The position numbers were made by a program, and so were the translations under genes. From Pycnococcus provasolii (lineage: Eukaryota; Chlorophyta; Pseudoscourfieldiophyceae; Pseudoscourfieldiales; Pycnococcaceae), in NCBI GenBank assembly GCA_938743325.2, contig OW568870.1, forward strand, positions 186,001-250,000: 64,000 nucleotides of DNA, in the 5' to 3' direction. Positions 41,301 through 53,700 of this stretch are shown here, one piece after another. The number at the start of each line of letters is the position of its first letter. The stretch's first letter is position 1. The notes beneath the pieces were generated by a model. The model saw only the letters and a list, made by a program, of their open reading frames with translations. It did no database searches and was not told the DNA's origin.

Positions 41301-44300
41301 CGAAGTCGCCCGTGCCGATCGCAAGCGTGATGTCGCCGCCGTTGCCGTTCGTCGCGTCGCCCGTCACCAAGGAGAAGTGACCGCTGCCGCCGTCCGTCGC
41401 GTCGCCCGTGGACAGGCTCATGCCGCCAGACACGCCCGCAGCGCCCGAGTCAGCCGTCGCGAGCGTCATCGTGCCGCTCGACGAAGAGTTGCTGAAGCCC
41501 GTCATCACCGTCACGTTGCCTCCGTGGCCCGTCACGGCGTATCCGGCCGTCACGATCACGTCGCCGCCGTTGTCGATCGTCTCGTTGCCGCCCAGCGACT
41601 CGCCGGCGGTGATGATGATATCTCCGCCGTCGCCGCCGTCCGTCGCGTCCGTCGAGTTGCCGTCGCCAGCCTTGATCGTCACGTCGCCGCCCTTGAACTC
41701 GGCGTCCGTCGTGTCGCCAGCCATGATCAGCACGTCGCCGCCGTTGTCGAAGTCGCCCGTGCCGATCGCAAGCGTGATGTCGCCGCCGTTGCCGTTCGTC
41801 GCGTCGCCCGTCACCACGGAGAAGTGACCGCTGCCGCCGTCCGTCGCGTCGCCCGTGGACAGGCTCATGCCGCCAGACACGCCCGCAGCGCCCGAGTCAG
41901 CCGTCGCGAGCGTCATCGTGCCGCTCGACGAAGAGTTGCTGAAGCCCGTCATCACCGTCACGTTGCCTCCGTGGCCCGTCACGGCGTATCCGGCCGTCAC
42001 GATCACGTCGCCGCCGTTGTCGATCGTCTCGTTGCCGCCCAGCGACTCGCCGGCGGTGATGATGATGTCTCCGCCGTCGCCGCCGTCCGTCGCGTCCGTC
42101 GAGTTGCCGTCGCCAGCCTTGATCGTCACGTCGCCGCCCTTGAACTCGGCGTCCGTCGTGTCGCCAGCCATGATCAGCACGTCGCCGCCGTTGTCGAAGT
42201 CGCCCGTACCGATCGCAAGCGTGATGTCGCCGCCGTTGCCGTTCGTCGCGTCGCCTGTCACCACGGAGAAGTGACCGCTGCCGCCGTCCGTCGCGTCGCC
42301 CGTGGACAGGCTCATGCCGCCAGACACGCCCGCAGCGCCCGAATCAGCCGTCGCGAGCGTCATCGTGCCGCTCGACGAAGAGTTGCTGAAGCCCGTCATC
42401 ACCGTCACGTTGCCTCCGTAGCCCGTCACGGCGTATCCGGCCGTCACGATCACGTCGCCGCCGTTGTCGATCGTCTCGTTGCCGCCCAGCGACTCGCCGG
42501 CGGTGATGATGATGTCTCCGCCGTCGCCGCCGTCCGTCGCGTCCGTCGAGTTGCCGTCGCCAGCCTTGATCGTCACGTCGCCGCCCTTGAACTCGGCGTC
42601 CGTCGTGTCACCAGCCATGATCAGCACGTCGCCGCCGTTGTCGAAGTCGCCCGTGCCGATCGCAAGCGTGATGTCGCCGCCGTTGCCGTTCGTCGCGTCG
42701 CCCGTCACCAAGGAGAAGTGACCGCTGCCGCCGTCCGTCGCGTCGCCCGTGGACAGGCTCATGCCGCCAGACACGCCCGCAGCGCCCGAGTCAGCCGTCG
42801 CGAGCGTCATCGTGCCGCTCGACGAAGAGTTGCTGAAGCCCGTCATCACCGTCACGTTGCCTCCGTGGCCCGTCACGGCGTATCCGGCCGTCACGATCAC
42901 GTCGCCGCCGTTGTCGATCGTCTCGTTGCCGCCCAGCGACTCGCCGGCGGTGATGATGATGTCTCCGCCGTCGCCGCCGTCCGTCGCGTCCGTCGAGTTG
43001 CCGTCGCCAGCCTTGATCGTCACGTCGCCGCCCTTGAACTCGGCGTCCGTCGTGTCACCAGCCATGATCAGCACGTCGCCGCCGTTGTCGAAGTCGCCCG
43101 TGCCGATCGCAAGCGTGATGTCGCCGCCGTTGCCGTTCGTCGCGTCGCCCGTCACCAAGGAGAAGTGACCGCTGCCGCCGTCCGTCGCGTCGCCCGTGGA
43201 CAGGCTCATGCCGCCAGACACGCCCGCAGCGCCCGAGTCAGCCGTCGCGAGCGTCATCGTGCCGCTCGACGAAGAGTTGCTGAAGCCCGTCATCACCGTC
43301 ACGTTGCCTCCGTGGCCCGTCACGGCGTATCCGGCCGTCACGATCACGTCGCCGCCGTTGTCGATCGTCTCGTTGCCGCCCAGCGACTCGCCGGCGGTGA
43401 TGATGATATCTCCGCCGTCGCCGCCGTCCGTCGCGTCCGTCGAGTTGCCGTCGCCAGCCTTGATCGTCACGTCGCCGCCCTTGAACTCGGCGTCCGTCGT
43501 GTCACCAGCCATGATCAGCACGTCGCCGCCGTTGTCGAAGTCGCCCGTGCCGATCGCAAGCGTGATGTCGCCGCCGTTGCCGTTCGTCGCGTCGCCCGTC
43601 ACCAAGGAGAAGTGACCGCTGCCGCCGTCCGTCGCGTCGCCCGTGGACAGGCTCATGCCGCCAGACACGCCCGCAGCGCCCGAGTCAGCCGTCGCGAGCG
43701 TCATCGTGCCGCTCGACGAAGAGTTGCTGAAGCCCGTCATCACCGTCACGTTGCCTCCGTGGCCCGTCACGGCGTATCCGGCCGTCACGATCACGTCGCC
43801 GCCGTTGTCGATCGTCTCGTTGCCGCCCAGCGACTCGCCGGCGGTGATGATGATATCTCCGCCGTCGCCGCCGTCCGTCGCGTCCGTCGAGTTGCCGTCG
43901 CCAGCCTTGATCGTCACGTCGCCGCCCTTGAACTCGGCGTCCGTCGTGTCGCCAGCCATGATCAGCACGTCGCCGCCGTTGTCGAAGTCGCCCGTGCCGA
44001 TCGCAAGCGTGATGTCGCCGCCGTTGCCGTTCGTCGCGTCGCCCGTCACCACGGAGAAGTGACCGCTGCCGCCGTCCGTCGCGTCGCCCGTGGACAGGCT
44101 CATGCCGCCAGACACGCCCGCAGCGCCCGAGTCAGCCGTCGCGAGCGTCATCGTGCCGCTCGACGAAGAGTTGCTGAAGCCCGTCATCACCGTCACGTTG
44201 CCTCCGTGGCCCGTCACGGCGTATCCGGCCGTCACGATCACGTCGCCGCCGTTGTCGATCGTCTCGTTGCCGCCCAGCGACTCGCCGGCGGTGATGATGA

Positions 44301-44790
44301 TGTCTCCGCCGTCGCCGCCGTCCGTCGCGTCCGTCGAGTTGCCGTCGCCAGCCTTGATCGTCACGTCGCCGCCCTTGAACTCGGCGTCCGTCGTGTCGCC
44401 AGCCATGATCAGCACGTCGCCGCCGTTGTCGAAGTCGCCCGTACCGATCGCAAGCGTGATGTCGCCGCCGTTGCCGTTCGTCGCGTCGCCTGTCACCACG
44501 GAGAAGTGACCGCTGCCGCCGTCCGTCGCGTCGCCCGTGGACAGGCTCATGCCGCCAGACACGCCCGCAGCGCCCGAGTCAGCCGTCGCGAGCGTCATCG
44601 TGCCGCTCGACGAAGAGTTGCTGAAGCCCGTCATCACCGTCACGTTGCCTCCGTAGCCCGTCACGGCGTATCCGGCCGTCACGATCACGTCGCCGCCGTT
44701 GTCGATCGTCTCGTTGCCGCCCAGCGACTCGCCGGCGATGATGATGATATCTCCGCCGTCGCCGCCGTCCGTCGCGTCCGTCGAGTTGCC
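32307..44790 (-). repeat. 447-bp tandem array, about 27-28 units
   Basis: The unit is 447 bp (149 codons, no frame change), repeated head to tail with anchor positions every 447 bp from 32467 to 44537; one interval is 448 because of the insertion near 33504. Units differ at only a handful of positions, mostly silent or conservative: GCC or ACC after GT(C/G), ATGTCT or ATATCT, AAG or ACG giving Leu/Val, CCCGTACC for CCCGTGCC. Each unit holds about eight solenoid coils, for example GGDGGDIII, NGGDVIVTAG, HGGNVTVMTG and NGGDITLAIG. No cysteine occurs in the unit. Confidence 0.97.
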
Positions 44791-47700
44791 GTCGCCAGCG
44801 GAAATGTAGACGCTTCCTCCAGTGTACTCGGCGTCCGTCGTGTCGCCAGCATTGATGATCACGTCGCCGCCGTCTCCGAAGTTGCCGGTTCCGACGAGCG
44901 CGCGAATGTCACCTCCTGATCCAAGATTCGCATCGCCGGTCGTCAACTGGATGTACCCAGACTCTCCACTTGTCGTGTTTCCGGTCTCTACGAGGACGAA
45001 GCCGCTCACGCCGCTGTCTCCTGCGTCATCAGTAAGCAGCGTCATCGCACCGCTGTTGCCTGTTCGACCCTTTCCTGTCGTGAAGGACATGGCGCCACCA
45101 TCGCCCAAGTCGCCTATGCCGGCGGTGAACATCATATTGCCACCAGTCATATTTTGGGCAGTCGTGCGGCCGGATCGGAACGCCATGTCGCCACCGTTGT
45201 TGGTGTCGCCATCGCCCACGGCAATCGTGATATCGCCGCCGTGGCCTCCCACTGCTGTTCCGGTCACGAGCGTCAGTGTGCCGGTGTCGCCATTGCACGA
45301 ACTACCCGTTGCTACTTCGATGTCGCCGCTGTTGGCATTTGATCCGCCGTTCTGTGTACGAATCACAACATCTCCGCTCGTTGTGGAAGCTTCACTCGTG
45401 CCACTAGTCACGTACACGGAGCCTCCGAAGTGAGAGTTTGAGCTTCCACCCTCAATGTGCACATCTCCGCCACGGCCAGTGCCGCTCGAGTCGATGCTCG
45501 ATCCGCCCATGATGCGAACAAGTCCTCCGCTACCCACGTGAGCGTCTCCCGCAGTTATCTGCATCTTTCCACCCTGGCACTGCTGAGTGCATCCCGCGTA
45601 AATCGCAGCGACCGTCACGTTGTCGACATCCATGCCATTGCACGTGTAATCGCCATTCGAGCAAATGCGCTCGCATCCGCGAGTCACAGCGTAGTACACG
45701 CTCGCATTCACCATCGTGCCGCTGCAATCGAACGTGGCCATGTCACAATTTGCCACCACATTCGCCAAGGCATCGCCGCCGCTCAGCATGAAGCCGCCGC
45801 CCTGCGAGGAGCCATCGGTGTTTGCGGCATTTCCAGCCTCCATCACTATAGTACCACCGTTGCCGTTCTCGTCAAACGTCCTGCCTGCAAGCATGAAGAT
45901 GTCTCCGCCATGTCCAACCGACCCATCGCCCACAGACATGCGAATGTCGCCTCCACGACCCGTCACGGTGTTACCAGTGACAGCCAGAATGTCGCCAGAA
46001 TCACCGGCATTCGAGTAGCCCGTGTTTAGCGAGATTCCTCCGCTCACGCCTGCCACGCCAGACTCAGGCGTGAAGATACTCACAGCTCCGCTATCCGTCG
46101 CGTTGCCAATACCAGAACGCATGATCAGCGCACCGCCACCTCCCTGAGTCGCTGTACCAGCTTGAATTCGGACGTAACCGCCAGTCCTATTCACTGCGGT
46201 TGTATCACCAGCATCAATGTAAACATTTCCACCATCGTCGACGTCACCGGTGCCAGACCAAAGCATGATGTCGCCGCCGTTGCCGTTCGTCGCATTACCG
46301 GTAATGACGGAGAAATCTCCGCTTCCGCCGTCCGTCGCGTCGCCCGTGGACAGGCTCATCGCGCCAGACACGCCCGCAGCGCCCGAGTCAGCCGTCGCGA
46401 GCGCCATGGCGCCGCTCGACGAAGAGTTGCTGAAGCCCGTCATCACCGTCACGTTGCCTCCGTAGCCCGTCACGGCGTATCCGGCCGTCACGATCACGTC
46501 GCCGCCGTTGTCGATCGTCTCGTTGCCGCCCAGCGACTCGCCGGCGGTGATGATGATATCTCCGCCGTCGCCGCCGTCCGTCGCGTCCGTCGAGTTGCCG
46601 TCGCCAGCCTTGATCGTCACGTCGCCGCCCTTGAACTCGGCGTCCGTCGTGTCACCAGCCATGATCAGCACGTCGCCGCCGTTGTCGAAGTCGCCCGTGC
46701 CGATCGCAAGCGTGATGTCGCCGCCGTTGCCGTTCGTCGCGTCGCCCGTCACCACGGAGAAGTGACCGCTGCCGCCGTCCGTCGCGTCGCCCGTGGACAG
46801 GCTCATGCCGCCAGACACGCCCGCAGCGCCCGAGTCAGCCGTCGCGAGCGTCATCGTGCCGCTCGACGAAGAGTTGCTGAAGCCCGTCATCACCGTCACG
46901 TTGCCTCCGTGGCCCGTCACGGCGTATCCGGCCGTCACGATCACGTCGCCGCCGTTGTCGATCGTCTCGTTGCCGCCCAGCGACTCGCCGGCGGTGATGA
47001 TGATGTCTCCGCCGTCGCCGCCGTCCGTCGCGTCCGTCGAGTTGCCGTCGCCAGCCTTGATCGTCACGTCGCCGCCCTTGAACTCGGCGTCCGTCGTGTC
47101 GCCAGCCATGATCAGCACGTCGCCGCCGTTGTCGAAGTCGCCCGTGCCGATCGCAAGCGTGATGTCGCCGCCGTTGCCGTTCGTCGCGTCGCCCGTCACC
47201 AAGGAGAAGTGACCGCTGCCGCCGTCCGTCGCGTCGCCCGTGGACAGGCTCATGCCGCCAGACACGCCCGCAGCGCCCGAGTCAGCCGTCGCGAGCGTCA
47301 TCGTGCCGCTCGACGAAGAGTTGCTGAAGCCCGTCATCACCGTCACGTTGCCTCCGTGGCCCGTCACGGCGTATCCGGCCGTCACGATCACGTCGCCGCC
47401 GTTGTCGATCGTCTCGTTGCCGCCCAGCGACTCGCCGGCGGTGATGATGATGTCTCCGCCGTCGCCGCCGTCCGTCGCGTCCGTCGAGTTGCCGTCGCCA
47501 GCCTTGATCGTCACGTCGCCGCCCTTGAACTCGGCGTCCGTCGTGTCGCCAGCCATGATCAGCACGTCGCCGCCGTTGTCGAAGTCGCCCGTGCCGATCG
47601 CAAGCGTGATGTCGCCGCCGTTGCCGTTCGTCGCGTCGCCCGTCACCAAGGAGAAGTGACCGCTGCCGCCGTCCGTCGCGTCACCCGTGGACAGGCTCAT

Positions 47701-50700
47701 GCCGCCAGACACGCCCGCAGCGCCCGAGTCAGCCGTCGCGAGCGTCATCGTGCCGCTCGACGAAGAGTTGCTGAAGCCCGTCATCACCGTCACGTTGCCT
47801 CCGTGGCCCGTCACGGCGTATCCGGCCGTCACGATCACGTCGCCGCCGTTGTCGATCGTCTCGTTGCCGCCCAGCGACTCGCCGGCGGTGATGATGATGT
47901 CTCCGCCGTCGCCGCCGTCCGTCGCGTCCGTCGAGTTGCCGTCGCCAGCCTTGATCGTCACGTCGCCGCCCTTGAACTCGGCGTCCGTCGTGTCGCCAGC
48001 CATGATCAGCACGTCGCCGCCGTTGTCGAAGTCGCCCGTGCCGATCGCAAGCGTGATGTCGCCGCCGTTGCCGTTCGTCGCGTCGCCCGTCACCAAGGAG
48101 AAGTGACCGCTGCCGCCGTCCGTCGCGTCGCCCGTGGACAGGCTCATGCCGCCAGACACGCCCGCAGCGCCCGAGTCAGCCGTCGCGAGCGTCATCGTGC
48201 CGCTCGACGAAGAGTTGCTGAAGCCCGTCATCACCGTCACGTTGCCTCCGTGGCCCGTCACGGCGTATCCGGCCGTCACGATCACGTCGCCGCCGTTGTC
48301 GATCGTCTCGTTGCCGCCCAGCGACTCGCCGGCGATGATGATGATGTCTCCGCCGTCGCCGCCGTCCGTCGCGTCCGTCGAGTTGCCGTCACCAGCGGAA
48401 ATGTAGACGCTTCCTCCAGTGTACTCGGCGTCCGTCGTGTCGCCAGCATTGATGATCACGTCGCCGCCGTCTCCGAAGTTGCCGGTTCCGACGAGCGCGC
48501 GAATGTCACCTCCTGATCCAAGATTCGCATCGCCGGTCGTCAACTGGATGTACCCAGACTCTCCACTTGTCGTGTTTCCGGTCTCTACGAGGACGAAGCC
48601 GCTCACGCCGCTGTCTCCTGCGTCATCAGTAAGCAGCGTCATCGCACCGCTGTTGCCTGTTCGACCCTTTCCTGTCGTGAAGGACATGGCGCCACCGTCG
48701 CCCAAGTCGCCTATGCCGGCGGTGAACATCATATTGCCACCAGTCATACTTTGGGCAGTCGTGCGGCCGGATCGGAACGCCATGTCGCCACCGTTGTTGG
48801 TGTCGCCATCGCCCACGGCAATCGTGATATCGCCGCCGTGGCCTCCCACTGCTGTTCCGGTCACGAGCGTCAGTGTGCCGGTGTCGCCATTGCACGAACT
48901 ACCCGTTGCTACTTCGATGTCGCCGCTGTTGGCATTTGATCCGCCGTTCTGTGTACGAATCACAACATCTCCGCTCGTTGTGGAAGCTTCACTCGTGCCA
49001 CTAGTCACGTACACGGAGCCTCCGAAGTGAGAGTTTGAGCTTCCACCCTCAATGTGCACATCTCCGCCACGGCCAGTGCCGCTCGAGTCGATGCTCGATC
49101 CGCCCATGATGCGAACAAGTCCTCCGCTACCCACGTGAGCGTCTCCCGCAGTTATCTGCATCTTTCCACCCTGGCACTGCTGAGTGCATCCCGCGTAAAT
49201 CGCAGCGACCGTCACGTTGTCGACATCCATGCCATTGCACGTGTAATCGCCATTCGAGCAAATGCGCTCGCATCCGCGAGTCACAGCGTAGTACACGCTC
49301 GCATTCACCATCGTGCCGCTGCAATCGAACGTGGCCATGTCACAATTTGCCACCACATTCGCCAAGGCATCGCCGCCGCTCAGCATGAAGCCGCCGCCCT
49401 GCGAGGAGCCATCGGTGTTTGCGGCATTTCCAGCCTCCATCACTATAGTACCACCGTTGCCGTTCTCGTCAAACGTCCTGCCTGCAAGCATGAAGATGTC
49501 TCCGCCATGTCCAACCGACCCATCGCCCACAGACATGCGAATGTCGCCTCCACGACCCGTCACGGTGTTACCAGTGACAGCCAGAATGTCGCCAGAATCA
49601 CCGGCATTCGAGTAGCCCGTGTTAAGCGAGATTCCTCCGCTCACGCCTGCCACGCCAGACTCAGGCGTGAAGATACTCACAGCTCCGCTATCCGTCGCGT
49701 TGCCAATACCAGAACGCATGATCAGCGCACCGCCACCTCCCTGAGTCGCTGTACCAGCTTGAATTCGGACGTAACCGCCAGTCCTATTCACTGCAGTTGT
49801 ATCACCGGCATCAATGTAAACATTTCCACCATCGTCGACGTCACCGGTGCCAGACCAAAGCATGATGTCGCCGCCGTTGCCGTTCGTCGCATTACCGGTA
49901 ATGACGGAGAAATCTCCGCTTCCGCCGTCCGTCGCGTCGCCCGTGGACAGGCTCATCGCACCAGACACGCCCGCAGCGCCCGAGTCAGCCGTCGCGAGCG
50001 TCATGGCGCCGCTCGACGAAGAGTTGCTGAAGCCCGTCATCACCGTCACGTTGCCTCCGTAGCCCGTCACAGCGTATCCGGCCGTCACGATCACGTCGCC
50101 GCCGTTGTCGATCGTCTCGTTGCCGCCCAGCGACTCGCCGGCGATGATGATGATGTCTCCGCCGTCGCCGCCGTCCGTCGCGTCCGTCGAGTTGCCGTCA
50201 CCAGCGGAAATGTAGACGCTTCCTCCAGTGTACTCGGCGTCCGTCGTGTCGCCAGCATTGATGATCACGTCGCCGCCGTCTCCGAAGTTGCCGGTTCCGA
50301 CGAGCGCGCGAATGTCACCTCCTGATCCAAGATTCGCATCGCCGGTCGTCAACTGGATGTACCCAGACTCTCCACTTGTCGTGTTTCCGGTCTCTACGAG
50401 GACGAAGCCGCTCACGCCGCTGTCTCCTGCGTCATCAGTAAGCAGCGTCATCGCACCGCTGTTGCCTGTTCGACCCTTTCCTGTCGTGAAGGACATGGCG
50501 CCACCGTCGCCCAAGTCGCCTATGCCGGCGGTGAACATCATATTGCCACCAGTCATACTTTGGGCAGTCGTGCGGCCGGATCGGAACGCCATGTCGCCAC
50601 CGTTGTTGGTGTCGCCATCGCCCACGGCAATCGTGATATCGCCGCCGTGGCCTCCCACTGCTGTTCCGGTCACGAGCGTCAGTGTGCCGGTGTCGCCATT

Positions 50701-53700
50701 GCACGAACTACCCGTTGCTACTTCGATGTCGCCGCTGTTGGCATTTGATCCGCCGTTCTGTGTACGAATCACAACATCTCCGCTCGTTGTGGAAGCTTCA
50801 CTCGTGCCACTAGTCACGTACACGGAGCCTCCGAAGTGAGAGTTTGAGCTTCCACCCTCAATGTGCACATCTCCGCCACGGCCAGTGCCGTTCGAGTCGA
50901 TGCTCGATCCGCCCATGATGCGAACAAGTCCTCCGCTACCCACGTGAGCGTCTCCCGCAGTTATCTGCATCTTTCCACCCTGGCACTGCTGAGTGCATCC
51001 CGCGTAAATCGCAGCGACCGTCACGTTGTCGACATCCATGCCATTGCACGTGTAATCGCCATTCGAGCAAATGCGCTCGCATCCGCGAGTCACAGCGTAG
51101 TACACGCTCGCATTCACCATCGTGCCGCTGCAATCGAACGTGGCCATGTCACAATTTGCCACCACATTCGCCAAGGCATCGCCGCCGCTCAGCATGAAGC
51201 CGCCGCCCTGCGAGGAGCCATCGGTGTTTGCGGCATTTCCAGCCTCCATCACTATAGTACCACCGTTGCCGTTCTCGTCAAACGTCCTGCCTGCAAGCAT
51301 GAAGATGTCTCCGCCATGTCCAACCGACCCATCGCCCACAGACATGCGAATGTCGCCTCCACGACCCGTCACGGTGTTACCAGTGACAGCCAGAATGTCG
51401 CCAGAATCACCGGCATGGGCGTAGCCTGTGCTCATTGAAATTGTTCCACTCACGCCTGCCACGCCAGATTCGGGTGTGTATATTGTGACTGAACCGCTAT
51501 CCGTCGCGTTGCCAATACCAGAACGCATGATCAGCGCACCGCCACCTCCCTGAGTCGCTGTACCGGCTCGAACTTCGATGCGTCCACCTGTCATATTTGG
51601 CGCAGTGGTCAAGCCAGCGTCAATGAAGACATTACCTCCATCTCCTGTATCACCTGATCCGACTCTTGCCTCGATATCACCTCCAGAGCCATTGGTTGCA
51701 TCGCCTGTGTAAAAGCGAATCGATCCAGTTTTGCCGCACGTTGAGTCTCCCGTCAACAGTGTCTGATTTCCACTCACACCACAAGTTCCAGCGTCATCAG
51801 TGAACAAAATTATTTCTCCAGACGATGTGGAGTTGCTGAAACCCGATGTGAGAAGAAGGTGTCCACCGAAAGAACTAGTTGCGCGCCCACCTGTAATCTG
51901 AACACTTCCACCGACATCCGTGACGTTGTTTTGGCCATAGCCTTTGCCGCCGTCAATGATGACATCTCCGCCACTGCCTCCCGATGTTACAGCAGTACTT
52001 CCATTCACCCCATACGTGCCATTTCCTCCTACGATATGCACAATTCCACCAGAACTGTTCGAATCTCGGGTTTCACCAGCGACGATTTGAACGTAACCAC
52101 CATCTGTGTAGTTGCCGTGTCCAACAAAGAGGTTGATGTCGCCTCCAGATGCAGCATCGCTGGGACCAGTCTGTAAGCTTATGTCTCCTGAGTCACCAAA
52201 ATGAGACAGGCCGGTAAAGACTTCGAAGTCTCCTGAAACGCCGTATGTTCCTGAATCTGGAGTTTTCATGTGAATATCACCGGAAGAACCATGCACCGAC
52301 TCGCCAGAGAATAGCTGGATGTGTCCACCCTCAGCGTGATTCTTGTAATCAAACTCACCAATAACGCAAGGGGCGGACGACGAGGTAGCTTGACAACCGC
52401 CAGATGCGACTCCATCAGTAAAGGCAGCAGACGTATTACCCGCCTGAATGCGAACATAGCCGCCCGCGGTGTCGATGCCAAGTCCTGCGTTAATGTGAAC
52501 ATCTCCACCTATTGAACCGCCACTTCCAGCATCAATGTCAACAACGCCACCAGCCATGCCGTGCTGATTGTTCACTCCTGCGTTCACTCTAACTTTGCCG
52601 CCATGGAACAATCCAGTACCAGCATTCATGTACAGGTTGGATCCGACGATTAGAGATATATCACCAGCTCCGCCGTCTATTGCGTTGCCCGTGGTTACGT
52701 TGTAAGCTCCTGAGTAGCCATTGGTGGTGCCTCCGGTGTCAAAAGTCATCGCACCGCTCACCCCACCCATTCCACTCTGTCCACTTGATCCGCCAGCATC
52801 AGGCGTTTTCACAACAATGTTTCCAGAGGAGGTTGCCTTGCTTGTACCGGACGTGATCGATACATTGCCTCCAAAGGAATTCGCAGAAACACCGGCGGTA
52901 ATGTTCACTGAACCCCCTTGATCACACATCGGGGTGGATGCGCCATTATAACCAGTTGGGTCACAAGCACCTATTCCTCCCCGCGACTCGCCAGCGAAGA
53001 GTTCAATCCACCCGCCGAGATGATTGTCCGATGACCCGCCAAGGAGAGTGACATTTCCACCTTCACCCCGCATTGACTCGCCGCCTTTCAATTGAATGTT
53101 GCCACCATTTTCCTTTCCGTCACCGTATGGTACCCTCCGCAACGCGAAGTTGTCCGGAGGGAGTTCGAACGGAACCCACGGCAAACCTGACGACAGCTGC
53201 GTATACTTCAGTGCAACTTCAGCATCTCCAGCGGTAAACCACATATCGCCACCCGCCGTGTGCGAATCTTCTGCCGCCGAATTTCCGTACGTAGAGACTC
53301 CCAGACCAGCTGTCATTGAGATATTACCACCCTCTTGGCGATGTGCTGCGGCAAGTCCGGCAGTCACTAGGAAAGATCCGCCGCTCTCTCCCCCTGAGCC
53401 GGGGGTCGTGGCGAAAGTCGTCGACCCACCGTCTCCACCAAAGCCGAGCTGGTCTGTTCCGTTGCCAATCTCAAAGATCATATGACCACCGCGACCACGA
53501 ACGGCATCACCTGTTGACACAAGCAAATCTCCAGAATTTCCGTTTCCGGCGTCTCCCGTTCCCATCGAGAAGTTTCCCGATACTCCTGTGGAGACGGTGC
53601 GAAATACGCTGGGAAATGCATCAGCGCTAAATATCGTCACATTTCCCGACGAAACCTTAGCATTGCACCATCCAGGAGACGTCGGGGACGTTGGTATTTC

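Noticed and set aside
33361-44919. 3,852-codon open frame on the plus strand opposite the giant gene
   Set aside because: It has no promoter-like start and arises because the 447-bp unit is a multiple of three and GC-rich, so one stop-free unit gives a stop-free array. Its His/Arg/Val-rich translation is not protein-like. The minus frame has a signal peptide and a coherent fold.
32307-51417. CRISPR array or satellite DNA
   Set aside because: Repeat units are hundreds of bases long with no unique spacers, and they keep a reading frame that encodes regular coils. It is a coding tandem repeat.
32307-51417. RTX-type toxin
   Set aside because: The RTX-like match is limited to short Gly/Asp-rich words. 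There is no toxin domain or type I secretion signal, and the context is a eukaryotic chromosome.
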